Of a stretch of 64,000 nucleotides of DNA, positions 1 to 8,454 are shown in pieces; positions within the stretch are counted from its first letter, which is position 1; each line of letters opens with the position of its first letter. The stretch is from MA-ANB-1 sp965216445 (lineage in GTDB: Bacteria; Actinomycetota; Acidimicrobiia; Spongiisociales; ZC4RG35). The position numbers and the translations under genes were made by a program. Below the pieces are notes generated by a model. It had not been told where the DNA came from. It searched no databases and saw only the letters and a program-made list of their open reading frames with translations. The stretch spans positions 1,054,001 through 1,118,000 of the forward strand of contig OZ244166.1 in the NCBI GenBank assembly GCA_965216445.1, in the 5' to 3' direction.

Positions 1-1
1 C

Positions 2-439
2 GGAGAGACGCTGGCTGAAGTCGCCAGGGCGTTGGATTTGGGTCGATACCTCGAGGTTTCCCCGTCTGAAGAGCGTTCTGGGGGACGCAACAAAGACTCG
101 ATGTTGGCGGACGCTCTAGAGGCTGTGATTGGGGCTATCTATCTCGATTCAGGGTTTGAATCGGCCGAGAGCTTCGTACACCGATGTTTGGGAAGTCGGA
201 TTACCGAAAAGGCCGCAAACCCGGGGTCAAGGGACTACAAGACCCGTCTTCAGGAGGCGCTTGCTGCTCAAGGCGAACGACCGAGCTACGAGGTCCTGGG
301 AAAGGGCCCCGACCACGACCGGAGTTTCACAGCACAGGTGACGGTTGAGGGCAGGCTACTCGGCGAGGGGCAAGGCCGGTCCAAGAAGGCGGCCGAGCAG
401 GCGGCGGCCGAGCAGGCTCTGGCCCTTCTCAAAGCGTGA
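2..439 (+). CDS. rnc: Ribonuclease III, C-terminal part (5' end outside window)
   Basis: The open frame runs in from the left edge, so the N-terminal part with the first catalytic motif is missing. What remains is the end of the RNase III catalytic domain, with the motif DALEAVIGAIYLDSG that carries the metal-binding Asp/Glu, followed by a double-stranded RNA-binding domain (DYKTRLQEALAAQG through KKAAEQAAAEQAL). RNase III cleaves dsRNA in rRNA precursors and regulatory duplexes in the cytoplasm. It is followed convergently, 9 bp away, by a membrane protein. In many actinobacteria rnc sits just upstream of mutM and smc, as here. Internal TTG at 32 is not the true start. Confidence 0.95.
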   Translation, partial: GETLAEVARALDLGRYLEVSPSEERSGGRNKDSMLADALEAVIGAIYLDSGFESAESFVHRCLGSRITEKAANPGSRDYKTRLQEALAAQGERPSYEVLGKGPDHDRSFTAQVTVEGRLLGEGQGRSKKAAEQAAAEQALALLKA

Positions 440-448
440 CCGACTCGT

Positions 449-1252
449 CTAGTCGAGACTCAGGACGAAAGGTCCATCGGTCCGAGCCCTGAGGTTGAGA
501 TACCATACCGAAGCGGCCACGGCGATAGCAGCCACGATCAGGCCTTGAAGCGCAACGCCCAGGGCAATAGTGATACCGAACGCAAACGACACGCTTCCCA
601 CCACAAAAAGCGGAATCGCGATCAGCTGAACCATCTGGGCAGCCGTGCCACCGATCAGCCCCACCACCAGCAGAAACGCAAACGTCTCCCACCAATTGCC
701 TTGGACCAATTGGTAGCTTCGTCGCATAGCTCCGATCGGTCCTAGCCCTTCGATGGCGATCACCGGGGCGATCATCGACATCATGTTGGCGAACCAGATA
801 CCTGGAATGATCAAGAGTATGAATCCGACAAACGTGCCGACGCCGACGAAGAAGGTGGACAGCACATAGGCAAGGATTCCACCCGCTGCCACTGCAACGA
901 TGGATCGTCCGCTTGGAGTCGGCGTGGCAGCCTCGCCGACCGCACGTGCTGCGATCAGGTACAGGAATCCGTAAACCAGGGCGGAAATGGCGGTGATGAG
1001 AACGATCGCCCCTGCCAGATCCCACAACAGGTCAACTATCTGTTCATCGCTGTAGCTATCCAGCGCCTCAGGGTCGGTGAAAGCGATCTCGAAGAAGTCA
1101 AAGGTCCCTGACGCGGCTAGCACCAGATACGAAGCCAGCGCGGCGATGACCGACGTGACCAGGGCGGGTACCAGGAGTGGTCGCCAGACCCGTCCTAACA
1201 TCTGAATCAGGTCTCCGAAGACGTCGCCGAACTTCTGAGGTCGTATTTCCAT
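449..1252 (-). CDS. Multi-pass membrane protein of unknown function
   Basis: This 267-residue protein has about six hydrophobic segments: residues 26-48, 78-102, 117-140, 141-165, 195-215 and 220-250. The N-terminus IRPQKFGDVFGDLIQMLGR and the late motif MRRSYQLVQGNWW resemble actinobacterial membrane proteins related to the membrane domain of glycerophosphodiester phosphodiesterases; that link is a weak resemblance only. It is encoded against its neighbours rnc and mutM, and its start lies 33 bp from the mutM start, so the two share a divergent promoter region. No catalytic motif is visible and no function is assigned. Confidence 0.75.
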   Translation of the reverse strand: MEIRPQKFGDVFGDLIQMLGRVWRPLLVPALVTSVIAALASYLVLAASGTFDFFEIAFTDPEALDSYSDEQIVDLLWDLAGAIVLITAISALVYGFLYLIAARAVGEAATPTPSGRSIVAVAAGGILAYVLSTFFVGVGTFVGFILLIIPGIWFANMMSMIAPVIAIEGLGPIGAMRRSYQLVQGNWWETFAFLLVVGLIGGTAAQMVQLIAIPLFVVGSVSFAFGITIALGVALQGLIVAAIAVAASVWYLNLRARTDGPFVLSLD

Positions 1253-1285
1253 GGCGCGGGTACGGTAGCGATTCCGAGGACAGAA

Positions 1286-2125
1286 ATGCCTGAGCTACCC
1301 GAAGTTGAGATCACCCGAAGACATCTTGCCGATGCGATGCAGGGTCGAGTCTTTTCGACAGCGAATGTAAGTCACCCACGGACCGCAAGGCACAACGGTT
1401 CAGATCCCGCGGTGATTCGTAATCGACTGGTTGGCCGTCGCATCGATCGGGTTGGGCGTCACGGCAAGTTCCTCCTCTTCTTGCTTGACGACGGTTTGAC
1501 AATGGTGGCGCATCTCGGAATGTCCGGCCGTTTTGTCGTGGAACCCGACCCGAGCGAGCCCGAACCTCATACACACTTCGAGGCACATCTGGATGATGGG
1601 ACTGTCGTTGCGTTTGTCGATCCCCGAACCTTTGGGTTTATCGCCGTGTTTGACGACGAGGAATTGGCCACGTCCGGTGTTGCTCGCCTCGGTCCTGACG
1701 CGTGGGAGAACGCGCCGACGGCTGCTGAGATGGAGGAGAGGCTGGATGGGAGAACAGCCCCGATCAAGGCTCTCCTGTTGGATCAGGCTCCGATTGCTGG
1801 ACTCGGGAACATCTATGCCGACGAAGCCCTTTTTTTGGCCGGCATCAACCCGAAGACTCCCGCGGGCGAGGTGGATATCGCTTCGCTTGAAAGGCTGGTC
1901 AAGGCGATCGAAGCGGTGCTCCGTAGCGCGTTGGACCATGGAGGTACCAGCCTCGATGACCTTGCGTACCTGTTGCCCGATGGTCGAGCCGGGGAGAATC
2001 TGAGCCAGCTGAGAGTTTACGGGAGAGACGGCGAACCCTGTTTCGTCTGTGGGGAGATCATCGACAAGGTCGTTATCAGGGCGCGGTCATCGCATTTCTG
2101 CCCGGGATGTCAAAGTGGCCGATAG
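1286..2125 (+). CDS. mutM: Formamidopyrimidine-DNA glycosylase
   Basis: The bifunctional glycosylase/AP lyase removes 8-oxoguanine and formamidopyrimidines from DNA. The N-terminus MPELPEVE supplies the catalytic Pro2 (Schiff base) and Glu3. RHGKFLLFLL carries the conserved lysine, LGMSGRF follows, and the C-terminal zinc finger has four cysteines (CFVC near residue 251, CPGC near 273) with the DNA-contacting arginine region between. The length of 279 is normal for the family. The stop overlaps the acylphosphatase start by 11 bp, so the two genes are probably co-translated. Confidence 0.97.
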   Translation: MPELPEVEITRRHLADAMQGRVFSTANVSHPRTARHNGSDPAVIRNRLVGRRIDRVGRHGKFLLFLLDDGLTMVAHLGMSGRFVVEPDPSEPEPHTHFEAHLDDGTVVAFVDPRTFGFIAVFDDEELATSGVARLGPDAWENAPTAAEMEERLDGRTAPIKALLLDQAPIAGLGNIYADEALFLAGINPKTPAGEVDIASLERLVKAIEAVLRSALDHGGTSLDDLAYLLPDGRAGENLSQLRVYGRDGEPCFVCGEIIDKVVIRARSSHFCPGCQSGR

Positions 2126-2411
2126 AGCGATCCATGCCCGGGTGGTGGGCAGAGTGCAGAGGGTGGGCTTTCGCCAGACTTGTCGACAGCTGGCGAGGTC
2201 GCTGGGACTGTTCGGATGGGTTAGAAATCTTGCTGACGGTTCGGTTGAGGTGTTTGCACAGGGCGATCCCGTCGCAATTGATCGGCTGGTGGAGTGGCTG
2301 TGGGCCGGTCCAGGCGGGGCATTCGTCACAGGAGTCGAAACCGACACCGTGGCGTCCGACGACACGTTGCGTGATTTCTTCATTCACCCCAATCCTGCGA
2401 AAACCTCCTGA
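2115..2411 (+). CDS. acyP: Acylphosphatase
   Basis: A small (98 aa) enzyme that hydrolyses carboxyl-phosphate bonds such as acetyl phosphate. The family signature is present as VGRVQRVGFR with the phosphate-binding arginine, followed by GWVRNLADGSVEV with the catalytic asparagine. I chose GTG 2115, giving VADRAIHARVVGRVQ, because homologues start about ten residues before the GxVQxVGFR motif; the same frame stays open to an ATG at 2049, but that part is mutM in another frame. The mutM-acyP-smc order is common in actinobacteria. Confidence 0.93.
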   Translation: MADRAIHARVVGRVQRVGFRQTCRQLARSLGLFGWVRNLADGSVEVFAQGDPVAIDRLVEWLWAGPGGAFVTGVETDTVASDDTLRDFFIHPNPAKTS

Positions 2412-2473
2412 ATTCACTATCGCTGGTAGCCTGAGGCGATAATCACAACCGTGTTATTTGCCAGGACGTTGCT

Positions 2474-5400
2474 GTGTATTTGAAGTCACTAAAACTCGCC
2501 GGTTTCAAGTCGTTCGCTGACCGCACGCGTCTCGAGCTGAGACCCGGTGTCACCATCGTTGTTGGGCCCAACGGTTCGGGTAAGTCGAACGTCGTGGATG
2601 CCATTTCGTGGGTGATGGGAACGCAATCGACCAAAGCCCTCCGTACCGCAAAGATGGAAGATGTGGTCTTCGCCGGTACTGCGACACGTCCATCGCTGAA
2701 TCGCGCTGAAGCAACCGTGATCATCGACAACCAGGATCGTGCCCTCGATCTCGATTTGGATGAGGTTGCGATTACCCGCCGCCTGTACCGAGACGGGTCG
2801 TCGGATTATGAGCTCAACGGGGTTTCTTGCCGGCTCCTCGATATCGAAGAGCTTTTGTCTGATTCCGGTGTCGGTCGCCATCAGCACGTCATCATTGGAC
2901 AAGGTCAGGTCGACAGGGTTCTGAACGCCTCTCCCGAAGACCATCGGGCCGTCATCGAGGAAGCCGCCGGGATCCTCAAACACCGAAAGCGCAAGGAGAA
3001 AGCCGAGCGGCGCCTCGAGCGAACCGACGAGGACCTGGTTCGGATCACTGATCTGCTTGGTGAGATCACCCGGCAGATGAGGCCGCTTCGACGTCAGGCT
3101 CGAGCTGCTGAGCGATACGAGGGCCTGAAGGGGGAAGTTGTCGCCCTCACTCTCTACATTTCCGGCCAGACCCTGCAGCGAATTGAAGCCGAATTGAAGA
3201 AGTCCACGGAGCAGAGGGCGCGGCTCAGCCAAGAGTCGACAGATCACCAAGCCGGGATTTCGGGACTCTCCTCCAGGCTGGAACAGCTAACCGCACAAGC
3301 GTCAACCCTGGGATCGGACCTCGAACGGGACAGCACTGCCGCCGCCGTCCTCGAAACAACGACGGAGCGCTTGCGTCGGCTGGCTTCGGTTGCCCATGAA
3401 CGCAGCCGGGCCGTCACTGGTCGCCGCGAGGCGGCAGTCGAGCGGAGATCCGATCTTGAGGCTGAGCGCACCACGTTGCTGTCCGAGTTGGATGAGATGG
3501 CTGGTGACCGTCTCGAGGCCTCCGAGTCTGCGTCGAGCCTCGAGGATCGCTTTCGTCAGCTCGAAGCGGAGCAAGAGTCCATTGCCACGCAGAATGCCTT
3601 GTCTCCGGAGGGAGCGCTGGCGGCTGCTCGGGGCGAACTGAGCGTCTTGGAGTCGTCGTCGATCCGAGACGACAGAGAAAAAGCCGCAATCGCCCAGCGA
3701 ATCGAAGTAATCACGTCCCAGCAAGCAGATGAAACCGTCCAGGTGGAGAGGATCAACGAAGAAATCCTCAAGATCGATGCCGATATCGGGGAGGTTCAGA
3801 CCGCCTACGAGCGAAGTCGAGAGCAACGAATAGCCGACCAGGAGAACTGGACTGCTGCCGAACAGGCTTGGGCCGAGGCGAGGCTGGTCGCCGCCGGGGC
3901 CTCCGCGAGAGTAGATGCCATCCACTCGGCTCTGGCCGGTCAGTTCGACGAGGAAGCGAGAACACGGGTCGAGAAATCATCCGGTGCGGTGGGCTCACTT
4001 GTAAGTCGGCTTGACGTCCCCGAGGGGTTGGAGAGGGCCGTGGAGGCGGCTCTGGGGTCGTGGTCGGATGCAATCGCGTTTGATGGTGTCGAATCCCTTG
4101 AACAAGCTGTTGAGTCTGTGAAAGCGAGCGGCCTCGGTGGTGTTCCACTGGTCGCAGCCATTTCGCCCGCATCCGTGTCAGCCAGGGAGATTGCGGCGAA
4201 TCTTGGTTTAGAAGCACTGATCGACCGACTGGGCCCGTCGGCGGATGAAGGCCTGGCGACTCACATGTTGGGCGACGTTGTGCTTGTCGAAGGCTGGGCA
4301 TCGGCTTGGAAGCTCGTTTCCAAGCACCCCGCCTTGCGGGCAGCAACACCTGAAGGCGATCTCATCACGGTCTCAGGAATCCGGATATCAAGTCCTGACG
4401 GAGCAGGTGTGGCGATGCTCGAGTCGGCAGAGGTGGCTTTGGAGCGGGCGAAGACGGAGTTGTCGAGAGCTGAATCGCAGCACACCGCGATCAAGCGGGA
4501 CTTCGAGAACGCGCGGGAGGCTGAGCGGCTCCAACTGGAGAAGCTGGAAAGTCTCGAGGCGACTCTTGCGGGCCGAAGCGAAGCGATGGCCCGACTGCAA
4601 AAGTCGGTTGATGCCCTCGGGTCGGAGAGGGACCGACTGGCTTTCCGGATGTCCTCGATTGATGCCACCGCTGAACAGCGTACGCAGCAGATGAAAGAGC
4701 TTCAGCAAAGGCTGGCCTCACTAGAGGGAGAAGAAGCGGAGCGAATGGAAGCCTGGGAGCGATTGGAGTCCCGCCGAATCCAGGTCGCGGCCGATCGTGA
4801 AGTGGCAAGGTCGAAGTGGCAGCGGGCGTCTGAGAAGCTGAGAGCCATTGACGAACGAAAGACTCTCCACGAAGAGCGTGTTCAACGGATCAACGAAGAG
4901 CTGGAAACGCTGGACCCTGCCCGAGTATCAGTCGCCTCAGCTGACTCTCTGATACTGGTCGAAGAGAAGGCCCGTCTCGCCGTGAATCGGTTGGAAGCTC
5001 GTCTGGCTGAGTTGAGGGGTCGTCAGGCGAAACTCCGTGAATCCAACGCTCGGGTGTTGTCCGAATTGGATGAAGCCAGAACTGACTACGAGAGAAGTCG
5101 CACGTCGCTGGAAGAGGCGCGGGAGCAGATTGCCTCACTCGATGTCCGTTTGACAGAACTCCGGATGAACAGGGAGAAGGTTGCAGAGACTCTCCGGCGG
5201 GACGCTGACGCCGAGCCGTCGGTGGCGTTGGTTGCACCCCGTCCCGAAGTGGAAGAAGAAGTCGACCTCGATGCGCTCTTGGAGTCCAAGCTGGCTGAGC
5301 TACGACGATTGGGCCCAGTGAACCCGCTGGCAGCTGTGGAATACAACGACCTGAAGGAACGTCACGACTTTCTCGCCGATCAGATGGCTGATGTGGAATC

Positions 5401-5923
5401 TTCCCGAGCAGAGTTGCGGAAAGTCATTGCCGCTCTCGACGACGAAATCGAGAATCGGTTTGCCGCGGCTTTCAAAGAAGTCGCAGGCGCGTATCAGAAG
5501 TACTTCTCCATTCTCTTCCCGGGCGGCAAGGGCCGAATCCGGTTGGTTGATGAGACGGACCCCACGTCGGGACTCGAGATCCACGCCCAGCCATTGGGCA
5601 AGAAGGTGGCGCAGCTGACGCTGCTCTCCGGAGGAGAGCGAAGCCTGGCAGCCCTCGCGTTCCTCTTCGCCGTCTTCGAGGCACGCCCTAGCCCGTTTTA
5701 CGTTCTCGACGAGGTTGAAGCCGCTCTCGACGATGCGAATCTGCGTCGATTCCTCAAGATCGTGGACGAGTTCCGTGAGCAGGCCCAGCTGATCATCATC
5801 ACCCACCAACAGCAGACGATGGAGGCCGCAGACGTCTTATACGGAGTCACCATGGAACCCGGTGGTTCCTCAAAGGTCGTCCGCAAGGTGATGACTGACG
5901 TGACTTCTCCTCAGGTCGCTTGA
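2474..5923 (+). CDS. smc: Chromosome segregation protein SMC
   Basis: The 1149-residue SMC ATPase organises and segregates the chromosome, normally with ScpA and ScpB. Domains in order: N-terminal ATPase half with Walker A GPNGSGKSN (residues 31-39) and a Q-loop region; coiled coil; hinge around residues 500-640 (VGSLVSRLDVPEGLERAV onward); second coiled coil; C-terminal half with ABC signature LSGGERSL (from residue 1051) and Walker B FYVLDE with the acidic pair at about 1079-1080. Start is GTG 2474, giving the standard MYLKSLKLAGFKSFA. A short 6-bp inverted repeat lies between acyP and smc (2418-2441). Confidence 0.97.
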   Translation: MYLKSLKLAGFKSFADRTRLELRPGVTIVVGPNGSGKSNVVDAISWVMGTQSTKALRTAKMEDVVFAGTATRPSLNRAEATVIIDNQDRALDLDLDEVAITRRLYRDGSSDYELNGVSCRLLDIEELLSDSGVGRHQHVIIGQGQVDRVLNASPEDHRAVIEEAAGILKHRKRKEKAERRLERTDEDLVRITDLLGEITRQMRPLRRQARAAERYEGLKGEVVALTLYISGQTLQRIEAELKKSTEQRARLSQESTDHQAGISGLSSRLEQLTAQASTLGSDLERDSTAAAVLETTTERLRRLASVAHERSRAVTGRREAAVERRSDLEAERTTLLSELDEMAGDRLEASESASSLEDRFRQLEAEQESIATQNALSPEGALAAARGELSVLESSSIRDDREKAAIAQRIEVITSQQADETVQVERINEEILKIDADIGEVQTAYERSREQRIADQENWTAAEQAWAEARLVAAGASARVDAIHSALAGQFDEEARTRVEKSSGAVGSLVSRLDVPEGLERAVEAALGSWSDAIAFDGVESLEQAVESVKASGLGGVPLVAAISPASVSAREIAANLGLEALIDRLGPSADEGLATHMLGDVVLVEGWASAWKLVSKHPALRAATPEGDLITVSGIRISSPDGAGVAMLESAEVALERAKTELSRAESQHTAIKRDFENAREAERLQLEKLESLEATLAGRSEAMARLQKSVDALGSERDRLAFRMSSIDATAEQRTQQMKELQQRLASLEGEEAERMEAWERLESRRIQVAADREVARSKWQRASEKLRAIDERKTLHEERVQRINEELETLDPARVSVASADSLILVEEKARLAVNRLEARLAELRGRQAKLRESNARVLSELDEARTDYERSRTSLEEAREQIASLDVRLTELRMNREKVAETLRRDADAEPSVALVAPRPEVEEEVDLDALLESKLAELRRLGPVNPLAAVEYNDLKERHDFLADQMADVESSRAELRKVIAALDDEIENRFAAAFKEVAGAYQKYFSILFPGGKGRIRLVDETDPTSGLEIHAQPLGKKVAQLTLLSGGERSLAALAFLFAVFEARPSPFYVLDEVEAALDDANLRRFLKIVDEFREQAQLIIITHQQQTMEAADVLYGVTMEPGGSSKVVRKVMTDVTSPQVA

Positions 5924-5952
5924 GCGGGCACGGCCGAGAACCTGTCGTGGGT

Positions 5953-5958
5953 TAGTCT
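5953..5958 (+). promoter_or_regulatory. Putative -10 box of ftsY (near-leaderless)
   Basis: TAGTCT fits the actinobacterial TANNNT -10 consensus and ends 9 bp before the ftsY ATG, leaving almost no room for a 5' leader. No clear -35 element was seen. Confidence 0.35.
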
Positions 5959-5967
5959 TCCCGTCCC

Positions 5968-6945
5968 ATGGAACCACTTCAGATTGCCCTGATTGTCGGC
6001 GTCGTCGTTCTGGTTGCGCTGGTTGGCTTGTTGGTTGTGCGGGCCCGGAGTGGATCACGCCAACTCACCGGGACGAGCACGTCGGGGGCAGTTCCTACCG
6101 GATTGCTAGGAGCTGCTTTGCGGAGAGCCTGGTCGGGAGGGCTCGACGAGCAGACGTGGGAGTCCATGGAAGAAGCCCTTCTCGGAGCCGACGTTGGTGT
6201 TGCTGCGACTAACGATGTGATGGCTGTGATCCAGAAGGAGAAGCCTGAAACATTCGAAGAGGCCCGGAGACTGTTGGCCCGCGAACTCGAGGGCCAGTTC
6301 AATGCGGCGGACCGTAGCCTGAACCTTGACGCCAAGCCAACGGTCATTCTGGTTGTGGGAGTCAACGGAGCGGGAAAGACGACTTCGATCGCCAAATTGG
6401 CGCACCGCCTCAAATCGGACGGGAAGTCGGTGATACTGGGTGCCGCTGATACCTTCCGAGCGGCTGCCGCCGATCAGCTGGTGCTGTGGGGCGACCGCCT
6501 CGAAGTCCGGGTTGTCCGGGGTAACGATGGAGCCGACCCGGCTTCTGTGGTGTTCGACACCCTTGGTGCAGCGAATAGCGGAGCTATTGACGTGGTTCTT
6601 ATTGACACAGCAGGTCGTCTCCATGACAAGAAGAACCTCATGTCTGAACTCGGGAAGATCCACCGCATCGCGACGGAAGGCGGGAATTCTGTCGGAGAGG
6701 TGCTCCTCACTCTCGATGCAACAGCTGGCCAAAACGGGCTGGCGCAAGCGGCAGAGTTCGCCGGGACGGTTCCCGTCACTGGAGTGATTCTCACGAAACT
6801 CGATGGGACGGCCAGAGGAGGGATCGTTGTCGCAGTGGAGAACAAACTGGGAATACCTGTCAAGTTTGTTGGCTTGGGTGAGTCATTGGAGGACCTGCAG
6901 GCCTTCGACCCATCCCGATTTGTGCAAGAACTATTGGAGAGATGA
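5968..6945 (+). CDS. ftsY: Signal recognition particle receptor FtsY
   Basis: The SRP receptor GTPase docks ribosome-SRP complexes at the membrane for co-translational insertion. The 325 aa show an N-terminal membrane anchor (residues 4-25, strongly hydrophobic), a short linker, the helical N domain, then the G domain: G1 GVNGAGKTTS (131-140), DTAGR, and TKLDGTARGG. The long acidic A domain of E. coli FtsY is absent, replaced by the transmembrane anchor as in other actinobacteria. A TAGTCT box ends 9 bp before the ATG, and no Shine-Dalgarno is visible. The stop overlaps the cdd start (ATGA). Confidence 0.96.
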   Translation: MEPLQIALIVGVVVLVALVGLLVVRARSGSRQLTGTSTSGAVPTGLLGAALRRAWSGGLDEQTWESMEEALLGADVGVAATNDVMAVIQKEKPETFEEARRLLARELEGQFNAADRSLNLDAKPTVILVVGVNGAGKTTSIAKLAHRLKSDGKSVILGAADTFRAAAADQLVLWGDRLEVRVVRGNDGADPASVVFDTLGAANSGAIDVVLIDTAGRLHDKKNLMSELGKIHRIATEGGNSVGEVLLTLDATAGQNGLAQAAEFAGTVPVTGVILTKLDGTARGGIVVAVENKLGIPVKFVGLGESLEDLQAFDPSRFVQELLER

Positions 6946-7334
6946 TGAACGAAGCCGAGCTGTTCGCCGCCGCCCGTGAAGCTGCCCTCAATTCCTACTC
7001 GCCTTATTCGAACTTCCGGGTCGGGGCCGTGGTAGTGACCGAGGACGGCGAGGTCTTCACCGGAGCCAACGTGGAGAACGCTGCCTATCCGGCGACCTCT
7101 TGTGGGGAGGCAACTGCCATCAGTGCGGCGGTCGCCTCGGGTGCTCGAAGGATCGAGTCAGTAACCGTTGCCTGCATCGACGCAACGGAAACGGACGGTG
7201 CCTACCCCTGTGGACGATGCCGTCAGATCATGTCCGAGTTCGACGTGCAGCGGGTCCTCGTTACTGCCGGCGAGGGTGCGGAAGAGAGAGTCCACACACT
7301 TGATGACTTGCTTCCCTTCCGCTTCAGCTTTTAG
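6942..7334 (+). CDS. cdd: Cytidine deaminase
   Basis: This pyrimidine salvage enzyme deaminates cytidine and deoxycytidine to uridine and deoxyuridine. The 130-residue single-domain (tetrameric-type) protein carries FRVGAVV, NVENAAYP, the zinc/catalytic motif SCGEATAI with the proton-shuttling glutamate, and the second zinc motif PCGRCRQ with two cysteines. It overlaps the ftsY stop by 4 bp (ATG 6942, or ATG 6945 immediately after). It ends 11 bp before a convergent lipoprotein gene. Confidence 0.95.
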   Translation: MMNEAELFAAAREAALNSYSPYSNFRVGAVVVTEDGEVFTGANVENAAYPATSCGEATAISAAVASGARRIESVTVACIDATETDGAYPCGRCRQIMSEFDVQRVLVTAGEGAEERVHTLDDLLPFRFSF

Positions 7335-7345
7335 ATCGGTCGATT

Positions 7346-7927
7346 TCAGTCTCCAGCCTCAATGAACCAGCCATCGGGATCGGTGGCAGGCGGTTCCGGT
7401 GCGATGATTGCGATCGAATCCGGACCGGTGATCACAAAGCTAGCGTCCGGCCAGATACCAGCCTCGACCGCGACGGAGCTTCTCCCGTGGCCGGACCGAC
7501 CCCATTCCACGTAGCTGAGGATGTCAGCTGCGGAGCTGAAAGAACCAGAGGAGTAGAGGCCCACTTCGCCATTGTCCGGATCGAGGCCACCAAGTCCTCC
7601 CGAGCTGAACTGCGCCGACTCGCCAGGCGCGAGCTCGGTGTCAGGGAGTGTCAGATAAGAGGGTCTCTGACAAAGAGCGTGGCCCTCGAGGTTCCCGGTC
7701 TCCGACCCGACGTTGGTAACGGTCACCATTCCTGTCTCGAAGTTCACCTCCGTGATGGCGAAATCGGTCCCGACATCCGCGTCGGTGATGGTGGTCGTTG
7801 TTTCGGGGGGCGAAGTCGTCTGTTCTGATCCGCCGGCCGCCTCGGTGGTCGTGGCTGGATCACTGTCGCCCCCGCAGGCGGCGACGATCAACGCAATTGG
7901 CAGTAGGACTCCGAGTATTCGTCTCAT
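7346..7927 (-). CDS. Secreted lipoprotein with a lamin-tail-like domain
   Basis: The 193-residue protein starts with a lipoprotein signal (MRRILGVLLPIALIVAAC, cysteine at residue 18) followed by a Thr/Ser-rich linker. The rest (FAITEVNFETGMVTVTNVG, then LPDTELAPGESAQFSSGG, then NGEVGLYSSGSF) has the beta-rich pattern of bacterial lamin-tail domains, which occur on cell-surface proteins. The domain call is by pattern only. ATG 7927 is chosen over an upstream GTG at 8053 because it places the signal peptide at the N-terminus. It is convergent with cdd; the upstream minus-strand gene starts 44 bp beyond its own start region, so the two could be co-transcribed. Confidence 0.6.
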   Translation of the reverse strand: MRRILGVLLPIALIVAACGGDSDPATTTEAAGGSEQTTSPPETTTTITDADVGTDFAITEVNFETGMVTVTNVGSETGNLEGHALCQRPSYLTLPDTELAPGESAQFSSGGLGGLDPDNGEVGLYSSGSFSSAADILSYVEWGRSGHGRSSVAVEAGIWPDASFVITGPDSIAIIAPEPPATDPDGWFIEAGD

Positions 7928-7971
7928 TGACAAACAATAAGGCACATCGCGTGCTGAGTTCGAGGCGATGG

Positions 7972-8394
7972 CTATGGAGTTGCGTTCCAGGTCGCCCGGT
8001 TTTCCTTGCGGACAACAAATCGCAGTCCGGACCAGACATCGTCGATTGCGCACACCTTGTTGTCCACCATCCCGGTCGGTAGGAACAACTCTCGCATGGT
8101 GTCTTCGGTCATATCAGTTTCCACTCCCGAGCTCTTCTTCGGCCAGGCAACCCAAATCGCCCCGTTAGCTGGGAGAACCCCCATTGCTGAAGAGAAGTGC
8201 GATGTCATTTCGTCGGCCCACCTGGAGAAGACCAAGAACAGCTCCGACGGTTCGAACTTCTCGTGGAAGTCGACGCTAGGGGGTATTTCGACAAGTGTTT
8301 CGACGAAACCAGCTGGCGCCCCGATCACGCCGACTCGCATGTCTTCTTTCAAACCCAACTTCTGGTGCAAAGGTGTTCCGCTGTATCCGGTCAT
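7972..8394 (-). CDS. DUF3052-like protein
   Basis: This 140-residue cytoplasmic protein begins MTGYSGTPLHQKLGLKEDMRV, the typical opening of actinobacterial proteins annotated DUF3052. These have a compact alpha/beta fold and no known activity. Visible motifs are GVIGAPAGF near the N-terminus and IWVAWPKKSSG in the middle. It is transcribed divergently from the heliorhodopsin gene with only 60 bp between the two starts, so the pair may share regulation. No function is assigned. Confidence 0.7.
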   Translation of the reverse strand: MTGYSGTPLHQKLGLKEDMRVGVIGAPAGFVETLVEIPPSVDFHEKFEPSELFLVFSRWADEMTSHFSSAMGVLPANGAIWVAWPKKSSGVETDMTEDTMRELFLPTGMVDNKVCAIDDVWSGLRFVVRKENRATWNATP

Positions 8395-8454
8395 GGTGGT
8401 TGATTATGCCCGGAATTTGGTCATCCGACCGTTGACTTGTTACGAATAACCAGC

